Of a stretch of DNA of 18,295 nucleotides, positions 1 through 6,338 are shown piece after piece. How positions within the stretch are numbered: the first letter of the stretch is position 1; every line of letters begins with the position of its first letter. A program made the position numbers and the translations under genes. This DNA is from Mesoaciditoga sp964503355 (GTDB taxonomy: Bacteria > Thermotogota > Thermotogae > Mesoaciditogales > Mesoaciditogaceae). Below the pieces are notes generated by a model. The model was not told where the DNA came from and ran no database searches. It saw only the letters and a program-made list of their open reading frames with translations. Where the stretch lies: positions 1 to 18,295 of the forward strand of contig CAZCZS010000032.1 of assembly GCA_964503355.1 (NCBI GenBank). The letters run 5' to 3'.

Positions 1-180
1 AGATTTGAAGGCTTAAAGTTAGTTTGTTCAAATTATTTTACGCAAGCTGTTGTCAGTTTTTCAACATTCACGCTGTTTTCAATGAACTTTGTTACATCCC
101 AACCTTTTTTCGTTACTCTCACGCACAACGTGAGTTACTTACTTCTTACTTTTCACCACTCACTTTTTCATCATGCAGGT
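1..180. other. Non-coding left edge, low complexity
   Basis: I see no convincing gene here. One plus-strand frame is open from the window edge to a TGA at 184-186, but its translation is rich in Phe, Ser, Thr and His, matches nothing I recognise and has no visible start. Bases 111-178 are a pyrimidine-rich stretch made of variations on TTACTT and CTCAC, with a small inverted repeat, CTCACG/CGTGAG, at 118-134. It is most simply intergenic DNA; the gene to the left lies outside the window. Confidence 0.5.
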
Positions 181-278
181 CTATGACTTATTGATGAGAG
201 TCTTTGTCCTCAACGTCATTCCGGCCTACGACCTATTGATGAGAGTCTTTGACCTCAACGTCATTCCGGGCTGCGACC
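181..278. repeat. 45-bp tandem repeat, about 2.2 copies
   Basis: Bases 181-225 and 226-270 are two head-to-tail copies of a 45-bp unit containing the core TATTGATGAGAGTCTTTG and ending in CAACGTCATTCCGG. They differ at four positions (T/C, T/C, T/A, C/G). A third copy begins at 271 (CTGCGACC) and then diverges. The unit is not a CRISPR: there are no spacers and the period is exact. It lies in the intergenic region beyond the trxB terminator, and its end runs into the hairpin at 263-284. Confidence 0.8.
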
Positions 279-284
279 CGGAAT
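263..284. repeat. REP-like hairpin (CCGGAAT type)
   Basis: ATTCCGGG (263-270) and CCCGGAAT (277-284) form a perfect 8-bp stem around the 6-base loop CTGCGA. Sequences of the form GTCATTCCGGG...CCCGGAATCCAG occur as dispersed intergenic repeats in many bacterial genomes, so this is probably one member of a multicopy family. It lacks a U-tract, so I do not call it a terminator. Confidence 0.6.
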
Positions 285-296
285 CCAGTCCTTTTG

Positions 297-345
297 AAAA
301 ACGAGATTCTGAATCAAAAACGAGATCCTGAATCATGTTCAGGAT
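297..345. repeat. 19-bp tandem duplication ending in hairpin
   Basis: Bases 297-315 and 316-334 are adjacent copies of a 19-bp unit (AAAAACGAGATYCTGAATC) differing at one position. The second copy leads into a perfect 8-bp hairpin, ATCCTGAA (325-332), loop TCATG, TTCAGGAT (338-345). The CCTGAA...TTCAGG form is another common type of dispersed intergenic palindrome. A genome-wide count would show whether it is multicopy here. Confidence 0.6.
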
Positions 346-459
346 GACCTTCGGTTGGTACGCTATAATAGAAAGAGAAATCCAGGATGGCATCTTCAAA
401 AAATCCCTTATCGCTTGAAAAGAGATATGTATCTGTTAAAAAATCATTGACTTATAAAT

Positions 460-498
460 CCGTAAAAAATAAAGGCAAGTTTTTTAACTTGCCTTTAT
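460..498 (-). terminator. Intrinsic terminator after trxB
   Basis: Read on the minus strand, 33 bases after the trxB stop, a 13-bp perfect stem (469-481 pairing with 486-498, core AAGGCAAGTT/AACTTGCCTT) with a 4-base loop is followed by a run of six T. This is a textbook Rho-independent terminator and marks the end of the leftward gene run. Confidence 0.9.
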
Positions 499-530
499 CT
501 GGTGAATTTCAGCTTCAAATAATTGTCTCC

Positions 531-1484
531 TCAATCGAAATATTTCGTCAAATCAACCGCCGCTATCGCGCCATCCGCGGCAGCGGTGAGAACCTGTCTC
601 AAAACCGTTTTTCTAACGTCTCCAACCGCGTAAACACCTTTCACATTCGTTTCCATATGTTCATCCGTTAAGATGAATCCGTTTTGATCCACATTCACGT
701 TTTCTTTCACCAATTCCGAATTGGGAACGAGTCCCACGTATATGAAAACTCCAGATGTTTCCAGCTTGGAAGTTTCACCGCTTTTCACGTTTTTCAACGT
801 GACGTATTCCACCGAGTCTTTTCCACCTATTTCAGTCACGACGGTATCCCAAATGAATTCTATATTCGGAATCTTGAACGCCCTATCTTGAATTATCTTT
901 TGAGCTCTCAATTTATCCCTGCGATGAATTATGCGAACTTTTGAGGCTATCTTGGAAAGGTATATTCCCTCTTCAACGGCGCTATCCCCTCCACCTATCA
1001 CAACGACTTCTTTTCCTTTGAAAAAGGAACCGTCACAAACGGCACAATAAGAAACGCCTCTGTTTGTAAATTCTTCTTCACCAGGTACTCCCAACTTTCG
1101 CGGGTTGCTACCGGTGGCCACAACTACAACTTTTGCGGTGTATTCGTTGTTTAAATCCGTCTTTACCTTCTTCACATCGCCTTGAAGATCTATTTGCATG
1201 ACTTCTTCGTTCGCAAACTTAACGCCAAATTCTCTAGCGTGATCCGCAAATTTCTCCGCCAGTTCTTCTCCGCTTATCGAAGAAAAGCCGGGATAATCTT
1301 CCACCACATTCGTCAACGTGATCTGACCACCTTCGGTGGCCCTTTCGAGTACAAGCGTTTTCAAACCGGCGCGTCTTGCGTAAATTGCGGCTGACAATCC
1401 TCCCGGTCCGGCTCCAACAACGATGACATCGTAATCTTTGTCTACGTTTTCGTTGGACAATCCAGAAAGATTGAACATAGGCAT
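531..1484 (-). CDS. trxB: Thioredoxin reductase
   Basis: This 317-residue flavoprotein is expected to move electrons from NAD(P)H through FAD and a redox disulfide to a thioredoxin-like partner in the cytoplasm. Visible motifs are the FAD-binding GAGPGG at 24-29, the active-site CAVC at 147-150, the pyridine-nucleotide motif GGGDSA at 164-169, the HRRDKLRA segment from 187 that in characterised enzymes contacts the NADPH 2'-phosphate, and a C-terminal GDV flavin motif. Length and domain order are normal for the low-molecular-weight TrxB class. It begins 7 bases after the stop of the disulfide oxidoreductase gene, its probable substrate, so the two should be co-transcribed. AAGGAG lies about 12 bases before the ATG, a slightly long spacing. 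A strong terminator follows. Confidence 0.95.
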   Translation of the reverse strand: MPMFNLSGLSNENVDKDYDVIVVGAGPGGLSAAIYARRAGLKTLVLERATEGGQITLTNVVEDYPGFSSISGEELAEKFADHAREFGVKFANEEVMQIDLQGDVKKVKTDLNNEYTAKVVVVATGSNPRKLGVPGEEEFTNRGVSYCAVCDGSFFKGKEVVVIGGGDSAVEEGIYLSKIASKVRIIHRRDKLRAQKIIQDRAFKIPNIEFIWDTVVTEIGGKDSVEYVTLKNVKSGETSKLETSGVFIYVGLVPNSELVKENVNVDQNGFILTDEHMETNVKGVYAVGDVRKTVLRQVLTAAADGAIAAVDLTKYFD

Positions 1485-1491
1485 AACCCGC

Positions 1492-2163
1492 TCACACTCC
1501 TTTTACAACGCTCATCACTTGTTCTACAAATGCATCTTCTGGAAGAGCTCCAACGAATTCTCCCGCTCCTTCGTTGATTATTATATGTGGAACCGAAGAA
1601 ACGTTGTATTTCATCGAAAGCTCTGGGAATTCATTGGCTTCAACCATTTCACCCTGAATGTACTTCGACTTCATGGCGAGTTTCTGCGCCATCGCAACCG
1701 CTCTCGGGCAATAAGGACAAGTTGGAGTGACGAACACTTGAATTTTCAAAGGTCTATCGACTTCTTCAAGTATTTCAAGTGTTTTTGGAGAAAGATCCAC
1801 CTTTCCTCCCTTTGAAACCGCTATAACGTCCTCTATCAACGTTGAAAATTCGTACCCGGAGGGCACTCCGTAAAATCTAATTCTCATGTCGTTACCATCT
1901 TTATCAAGCATCAAGATGGCCGGCACCATTTCCACACGATATTTTTCAACCAATTCGCTTTCGTTGTTGAAATCATGAGTTTCAACGTTTATCTTTTCGC
2001 TCGTTTCCGCCAACTCATCAAGCATTTGTTGAGTTATATCACAATACTGGCATTCATCTTTGTTATCACTTTTGAAAAACAGGATCTTTACCTCGGATTC
2101 CAATTCTTTTCCAAACAAATCTACAAGATACTTTCTATCTTCTTCTGAAAGAAGCGCTGCCAT
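1492..2163 (-). CDS. Glutaredoxin-like protein disulfide oxidoreductase
   Basis: A 223-residue protein built of two thioredoxin folds in tandem, the architecture of the thermophile protein disulfide oxidoreductase (PDO) family. The N-terminal unit carries CQYC (38-41) and cis-proline P81 (EMVP); the C-terminal unit carries CPYC (149-152) and cis-proline P192 (SSVP). CPYC is the classical glutaredoxin-type active site. The family acts as a general thiol-disulfide oxidoreductase that TrxB reduces, and trxB follows 7 bases downstream, so together they probably form a PDO-based thioredoxin system. An upstream in-frame ATG at 2178 exists, but its codons (ATGGAGGTG) are themselves the Shine-Dalgarno sequence for the ATG at 2163, which I choose. 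The gene has its own promoter and a striking palindrome in its leader. Confidence 0.9.
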   Translation of the reverse strand: MAALLSEEDRKYLVDLFGKELESEVKILFFKSDNKDECQYCDITQQMLDELAETSEKINVETHDFNNESELVEKYRVEMVPAILMLDKDGNDMRIRFYGVPSGYEFSTLIEDVIAVSKGGKVDLSPKTLEILEEVDRPLKIQVFVTPTCPYCPRAVAMAQKLAMKSKYIQGEMVEANEFPELSMKYNVSSVPHIIINEGAGEFVGALPEDAFVEQVMSVVKGV

Positions 2164-2188
2164 ACGTTTCACCTCCATAAAATACGAC

Positions 2189-2204
2189 TACCCCCATGGG
2201 GGTA
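2189..2204. promoter_or_regulatory. Perfect 16-bp palindrome, CsoR/CstR-like operator
   Basis: TACCCCCATGGGGGTA is identical to its reverse complement over all 16 bases. It lies between the -10 box (2215-2220) and the ribosome binding site of the disulfide oxidoreductase gene, at roughly +4 to +19 from the predicted start of transcription. TAC-C-tract/G-tract-GTA dyads are the hallmark of operators bound by the DUF156 repressor family (CsoR copper, CstR persulfide, RcnR nickel/cobalt). Assignment to that family is inference; no such regulator gene is in the window. Confidence 0.6.
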
Positions 2205-2214
2205 TGTCATCTAA

Positions 2215-2223
2215 ATCATACCA
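2215..2223 (-). promoter_or_regulatory. Extended -10 promoter for disulfide oxidoreductase-trxB
   Basis: On the minus strand TGGTATGAT gives an extended -10 (TG-n-TATGAT, one mismatch to TATAAT), about 50 bases before the chosen ATG. I find no good -35 hexamer at 16-18 bases upstream, as is usual for extended -10 promoters. It lies between the coaBC stop and the disulfide oxidoreductase start; no terminator is visible after coaBC, so read-through is possible too. Confidence 0.5.
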
Positions 2224-2243
2224 TATTTGTCGAGTAAAAAGAT

Positions 2244-3434
2244 TTAAGAAATTTTAACTCTATGTGATTTTACGATGTCTAAAATGTTGTGGGCTATCAA
2301 ACTTTTTTCGTTGCGTTTCAATGGTATAACCTTTCCATCCTTGCAAATGATTTTCACTTCGTTGAACTCAGAATCAAAGCCTATATCTTTTCGTGAAACG
2401 TCGTTGGCAACGATCATGTCCAAATGCTTATCTTGCAATTTCTTCATCGCATTTTTCAACAGGTTTTGAGTTTCGGCTGCAAAACCGACTATGAACTGTT
2501 CAGGACGACGTCTTTTGGAAATTTCTTTCAAGATGTCAGGTGTTCTCACCAGCTTCAGTTCCAATTCATCGTTTGTTTTCTTCATCTTCTCGGATAAAAC
2601 TCGAGCTGGTTTGTAATCGGCCACCGCCGCTGCCATCACGACGACATCCGCCCAATCCAAATTTTCAAGCACCGCCTCTTTCATCTCGGATGCGTTCTCA
2701 ACGTTTATTCTTTCCACACCTCGTATCGGTTTCATGTTCGCAGGACCGGAGATCAACTTGACATCGGCATTTCTCAATCTTGCCGCTTTCGCCAATTCGT
2801 GTCCCATCTTTCCGGAAGATCGATTCGTGATGTAGCGAACCGGATCTATCGCTTCACGTGTTGGACCAGCTGTTACAAGCACTTTTACACCTTCATAATC
2901 ATGTGGAGTCAGCATTCTATATATCTCGAAGATCACGTCATCAACGTCAGGATATCTTCCTTTACCGTATTCCCCGTCCGCCAAATGACCGCTTGCGGGT
3001 TCAACTATCTCCCAGCCTTCTTCTCTTAGAGCCTTGATATTTCTAACAGTTACAATGTTTTCATACATTCGCACGTTCATAGAGGGAACCGCTATTTTCG
3101 GACCGCTAAAGGCTAACGACGTCATCGTCAACAGATCATCCGCCATTCCAAAATGAAGTTTGGCAGCGGTGTTAGCCGTCAATGGTGAGATGACAAGCAA
3201 ATCGGCCCATTGAGAGATCGTCGTGTGGATTATCTTACCCTCAATCGTTTCAAAAGCGTCCAAATAAACCGGACAATTTCCAATACCGGCAAAAGTTAAG
3301 GGGGCAACGAATTTAGTCGCCTCCTTCGTCATGATGACTTTGATATTTTCTCCACGTTTACGCAGAATGCTAACAACTTCAAGCGTTTTGTAGGCGGCTA
3401 TTCCGCCGGTGACGCCCACCAACAAATTGCTCAT
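2244..3434 (-). CDS. coaBC: Bifunctional CoaBC (phosphopantothenoylcysteine synthase/decarboxylase)
   Basis: A 396-residue fused enzyme of coenzyme A synthesis: the CoaB half joins cysteine to 4'-phosphopantothenate using CTP, and the FMN-dependent CoaC half decarboxylates the product. The N-terminal flavoprotein half (about 1-180) shows VTGGIAAYK, the catalytic histidine in the HTTISQWAD segment (H70) and the PSMN motif (N120). The C-terminal half shows TAGPTREAIDPVRYITN (188-204), SSGKMG and AAAVADYKP. The substrate-flap motif, normally ACGxxGxGR, reads ADGEYGKGR here, with Asp153 where E. coli Dfp has its essential Cys158. The change needs at least two base substitutions, so a single sequencing error does not explain it. 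The start overlaps the rpoZ stop as ATGA. Confidence 0.93.
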   Translation of the reverse strand: MSNLLVGVTGGIAAYKTLEVVSILRKRGENIKVIMTKEATKFVAPLTFAGIGNCPVYLDAFETIEGKIIHTTISQWADLLVISPLTANTAAKLHFGMADDLLTMTSLAFSGPKIAVPSMNVRMYENIVTVRNIKALREEGWEIVEPASGHLADGEYGKGRYPDVDDVIFEIYRMLTPHDYEGVKVLVTAGPTREAIDPVRYITNRSSGKMGHELAKAARLRNADVKLISGPANMKPIRGVERINVENASEMKEAVLENLDWADVVVMAAAVADYKPARVLSEKMKKTNDELELKLVRTPDILKEISKRRRPEQFIVGFAAETQNLLKNAMKKLQDKHLDMIVANDVSRKDIGFDSEFNEVKIICKDGKVIPLKRNEKSLIAHNILDIVKSHRVKIS

Positions 3435-3667
3435 CGTTCAGCCTTTTTCACATCCGCCACCAGGGCTTTTAACATTTCGAAATTCTTTATCTCGACGTAT
3501 CCTTCTGCCATTTCCTCCAAAGCTATGGAAACGAGATTGGTCTCCTTTGTCTTTATCAAAGGTCGAGAAAGCTCGTTCAAATTCTCGGCTCTCTTCGCCG
3601 CGGCCATGGTTATGGCGTACTTGTTGCCGTATTTGTTCATAAGGGTCTCATAGATCTTCTCCTTCAC
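3431..3667 (-). CDS. rpoZ: RNA polymerase omega subunit
   Basis: A 78-residue omega subunit, which helps beta-prime fold and stabilises the RNA polymerase core. The conserved N-terminal segment NKYAITMAAAKRAENL matches the NKyxLvxxAAkRAr-x-L signature of the family. I choose the GTG at 3667 because AAGGAGGAGA precedes it at good spacing; the longer in-frame extension to 3712 would run back through the gmk coding sequence and adds no family-like residues. With this start it overlaps the end of gmk by 20 bases, and its stop overlaps the coaBC start (ATGA). Position between gmk and coaBC is the usual one in many bacteria. Confidence 0.92.
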   Translation of the reverse strand: MKEKIYETLMNKYGNKYAITMAAAKRAENLNELSRPLIKTKETNLVSIALEEMAEGYVEIKNFEMLKALVADVKKAER

Positions 3668-4292
3668 GGTCTCTCCTCCTTTCCACGTTCTTGTAGAACT
3701 TGTACTTTCCAACGAATTCTCCCCATCGAGAAACTTTTATCTGCTCGGCTATTATTATAGATTCAAGCTGCTTTATGGATTGATTCACATCATAATTGAC
3801 TATCAAATAATCGAATTCCGATATCATTGAGAGTTCGTATCTGGCATCTTCTATTCTCTTTTCGAGATCCGCTTTTCCTTCCGTATGACGTTTTATCAAC
3901 CTCTCTTTGAGTTCTTTAAAAGAGGGAGGCGCGACGAATATGAAAACCGCTTCTTTTATCTGCCTTTTCACACTCATGGCGCCCTTGACATCTATATCCA
4001 ACAAAACGTTCACCCCGTTTTTCATTCTTGAGCGAACGTAACGTTTAGAAGTACCGTAAAGATGGCCGTGTACTTCTTGCCATTCCAAGAACTCTCCCCT
4101 TTTTTTAAGCGCTTTGAACTCTTCTTCACTTATGAAAAAATAGTCTTTTCCATCTATCTCACCTCGACGTTTCGGCCGAGTGGTGTAAGAAATGGAAAAT
4201 TCGACGTCTTCCAACTCTTTCAAAGCACCTTTTACTATGGTCGTTTTTCCGGCGCCGGATGGGCCGCTCATGACGAACAGTATGCCTTCCAT
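3648..4292 (-). CDS. gmk: Guanylate kinase
   Basis: This enzyme phosphorylates GMP (and dGMP) to GDP with ATP, linking salvage and de novo guanine nucleotide synthesis to GTP supply. The P-loop GPSGAGKTT lies near residues 10-18, followed by the GMP-binding region with SYTTRPKRRGEIDGKDYFF and the later EWQEVHGHLYGT segment; the lid region holds a cluster of Arg. The length of 214 residues is a little above the common 200-210 because of a charged C-terminal tail that is shared with the rpoZ overlap. I choose the ATG at 4292, preceded by GAGG at 6 bases; an in-frame TTG at 4304 overlaps the upstream stop and is less likely. Confidence 0.95.
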   Translation of the reverse strand: MEGILFVMSGPSGAGKTTIVKGALKELEDVEFSISYTTRPKRRGEIDGKDYFFISEEEFKALKKRGEFLEWQEVHGHLYGTSKRYVRSRMKNGVNVLLDIDVKGAMSVKRQIKEAVFIFVAPPSFKELKERLIKRHTEGKADLEKRIEDARYELSMISEFDYLIVNYDVNQSIKQLESIIIAEQIKVSRWGEFVGKYKFYKNVERRRDREGEDL

Positions 4293-4300
4293 ATCGTTCC

Positions 4301-4597
4301 TCAACTTCTGTTTTTCATCTTTGATTCCATAACTCTCAGAGCTTCCTCCATCTGGGTGAAGGATTCTTGAAATCTTTGGGCTATAGTTTCAGGCTGTATG
4401 GCGCTTAAAATAACATGGTTGCTATCCGTTATGAGGATGGATCGAGTTTTTCTTCCGTAAGTGGCGTCGATGAGTTTTCTATCATCTTTTGCGCCATCCT
4501 TCAACCTCTTAAGAGGAGCTGATTCAGGGTTAACTATGACGATAACCCTATCTCCTATTACCACGTTTCCGAATCCTATGTTTATAAGTCCGTACAT
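4301..4597 (-). CDS. remA: DUF370/RemA-like regulatory protein
   Basis: A 98-residue protein of the DUF370 family, whose Bacillus subtilis member RemA is a DNA-binding regulator of matrix genes. Recognisable segments are INIGFGNVVIGDRVIVIV, the ESAPLKRLKDGAKDD stretch, the DATYGRKTRSILITDSNHVILSAIQPETIAQRF core, and the basic C-terminus. The family is small and nearly all members sit between yicC and gmk, as here. In RemA the conserved arginines contact DNA; R46, R49 and R52-like basic residues are present around the RKTRS segment. It has a strong GGAGGG ribosome binding site 6 bases before the ATG. The regulatory role in this organism is unknown; the matrix function should not be assumed. 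Confidence 0.88.
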   Translation of the reverse strand: MYGLINIGFGNVVIGDRVIVIVNPESAPLKRLKDGAKDDRKLIDATYGRKTRSILITDSNHVILSAIQPETIAQRFQESFTQMEEALRVMESKMKNRS

Positions 4598-4618
4598 GCC
4601 TATCCCTCCACTTTGAAT

Positions 4619-5491
4619 TTATTCGATATTTTGGACTTGCTCTCTGAGCTTCTTTATCAAAGTTTTTCCCCTAACGACTAAATTCAAAACTTCTGGTATC
4701 TTCGACTTGTTTGAAAGCGTGTTCATTTCCCTGCCGAATTCTTGAAATACAAAATCCAATTCACCGCCAACGGCTTCGTTTGATTCCATCAACTGTCTCG
4801 CCCTAATAATATGCGCATCGAGTCTTGAAAGTTCTTCACCTATATCTGCCCTCTGGATCATCATGACTATTTCTTGTTCTAGTCTATCACGATCCACTTC
4901 AACTGTGGAAAATTTTTCCAATCTTTCCCTTATGATCTCCTCGTATTTTTCTCTGTTTCTCTCTTCATACGCTTTCATAGATTTTACCAAAGATTCCATC
5001 TCATCCACATACTCTTTAAGATATTCGTACAATTTCTTTCCCTCAATTTCACGAGTTGAATTGTATTCGTCAAGGGCTTTTCTCAAAGTATCCTCAAAAC
5101 CAATCCATATCGTTTTCTCTCGCTCTTCATCCAATTCCATTTTGAAAAGTTCTCTTATGTTGAGGATGTCTCCAACGTTTATTTCACCCGTGGAAATCCC
5201 CAACTCTTCCTTGATCGAATTCATCGCTTTGTAATACGCTTTTGCCAACGCTATATCCGGTTTTACGAGATTAGACTCGAATTCTCCACGGATATCGGCT
5301 TTTATGGAAACACTTCCCCTTTTCACATATTCACGAACTATCGGTAACGCTTTCACTTCAAAAGAAGAAAAGAGAGAGGAAATTGAAAAGGAAACGTTCA
5401 AATACCTATGATTCACTCCCTTTATTTCCAAAGAGTAAGAGATATCGTTCACGCTTTGCAATATCTTGGAATAACCCGTCATGCTTCTCAA
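4619..5491 (-). CDS. yicC: YicC/YloC family endoribonuclease
   Basis: A 290-residue protein of the YicC family, described in E. coli and B. subtilis as an RNA endonuclease involved in small-RNA and mRNA turnover. The family's start (RSMTGYSK), the N-terminal domain segment EIKGVNHRYLNV and the C-terminal DUF1732 part with GGELDFVFQEFGREMNTLSNKS are all visible. The start is uncertain: a GTG at 5506 lacks a proper ribosome binding site, the TTG at 5491 has GGTGAGG about 8 bases upstream and gives the usual MxSMTG beginning, and an ATG at 5482 is poorly spaced. It follows the aminotransferase gene by about 20 bases and heads the conserved yicC-remA-gmk-rpoZ-coaBC block. Confidence 0.9.
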   Translation of the reverse strand: MRSMTGYSKILQSVNDISYSLEIKGVNHRYLNVSFSISSLFSSFEVKALPIVREYVKRGSVSIKADIRGEFESNLVKPDIALAKAYYKAMNSIKEELGISTGEINVGDILNIRELFKMELDEEREKTIWIGFEDTLRKALDEYNSTREIEGKKLYEYLKEYVDEMESLVKSMKAYEERNREKYEEIIRERLEKFSTVEVDRDRLEQEIVMMIQRADIGEELSRLDAHIIRARQLMESNEAVGGELDFVFQEFGREMNTLSNKSKIPEVLNLVVRGKTLIKKLREQVQNIE

Positions 5492-5513
5492 AGCTATCAA
5501 CCTCACCTTGTAA

Positions 5514-6338
5514 TTACCAATATTTGGATTCGTTGAGAATGTACGCCCTGAAATTCTCTGAGAGAAGTACAGTTAAGCCGGAAGGCTCGTTTTCAAAAAG
5601 AGTTCTAGTCTCTATACGCCTAACCGGTATTATTCCCGCGCTTGTTCTGGTTAAAAATATCTCAGAACAGTTGAAAAGCTCATCGACATTTACAAGCCTT
5701 TCCTCAACGGATATACCAAGCGAAGATGCGAGTTCTATGACGACTTTTCGCGTAATTCCATCCAAGATATCGGAATCCAACGAAGGGGTAACCAATACGC
5801 CGTTTTCAACAAAAAATATGTTGCTCATCGTGCCCTCCGCCACAAATCCTTCATGATTCAAAAAGATGATTTCGTAGAATTCACCTTTTTCTTTTCGTGC
5901 GAGTCTTAAATAAGCATGAGAGGTACTCTTAAGATTGGAGGGAATGCAAAAGGAGGGGATCTTTCTAAAACGTGAAATCCCTATATCCACGCCGTAAGTG
6001 TAAAGATCCTCATTTGGCGCTTGTAAATCCATTATGTACACGAAAAGATTCGTATCCTTTCCATTACCACTCGTTATCATCACGCGAATGGTTACGTCAT
6101 TCTCAATTCCCTCAAGTCCTTCTTGAATTATGGACATAAGTTGGTGGTAATTCAACTTACATGTCAAACCCATGAGCTCCGCTGAACGTCTCAATCTTTC
6201 ATAGTGCTGACGAGGGGCAAATATTCGACCATCGTAAGTTCTCAAGCTTTCGTAGATTCCCTCGCCGTACATGAAACCCCTGTCGTAAACACTTACGACC
6301 GCCTCTGCGTTCCATTTTCCGTTAGCGTACACCTTCAT
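5514..6338 (-). CDS. PLP-dependent class IV aminotransferase
   Basis: A 274-residue fold-type IV PLP enzyme, the group containing branched-chain aminotransferase, D-amino-acid aminotransferase and aminodeoxychorismate lyase. The N-terminus has DRGFMYGEGIYESLR, the PLP lysine is most likely K137 in NLKSTSHAYL, and the class IV signature starts at E168 with EGTMSNIFF followed by ILDGITRK and TRTSAGIIPV. The substrate cannot be read reliably from sequence; the IKS/NLKS lysine context and short length fit the D-amino-acid or branched-chain side at least as well as PabC. The ATG lies inside the last 17 bases of mtaB, in another frame, with GGAAGGTG upstream, indicating translational coupling. No neighbouring amino-acid pathway gene helps to fix its role. 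Confidence 0.88.
   Translation of the reverse strand: MKVYANGKWNAEAVVSVYDRGFMYGEGIYESLRTYDGRIFAPRQHYERLRRSAELMGLTCKLNYHQLMSIIQEGLEGIENDVTIRVMITSGNGKDTNLFVYIMDLQAPNEDLYTYGVDIGISRFRKIPSFCIPSNLKSTSHAYLRLARKEKGEFYEIIFLNHEGFVAEGTMSNIFFVENGVLVTPSLDSDILDGITRKVVIELASSLGISVEERLVNVDELFNCSEIFLTRTSAGIIPVRRIETRTLFENEPSGLTVLLSENFRAYILNESKYW

Noticed and set aside
1..186. Plus-strand frame open from the window edge to a TGA at 184
   Set aside because: Composition is atypical (Phe/Ser/Thr/His rich), there is no start in view, and the DNA is a repetitive pyrimidine tract; more likely chance openness.
181..345. CRISPR array
   Set aside because: Repeats are directly adjacent with fixed period and no unique spacers, only two full copies of each unit, and no cas gene in the window.
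387..671. Plus-strand 94-codon frame with a TATAAT (364-369) upstream
   Set aside because: It runs through the trxB terminator hairpin and then antisense into trxB; the product is low-complexity and basic with no family resemblance, and the -35 region is poor.
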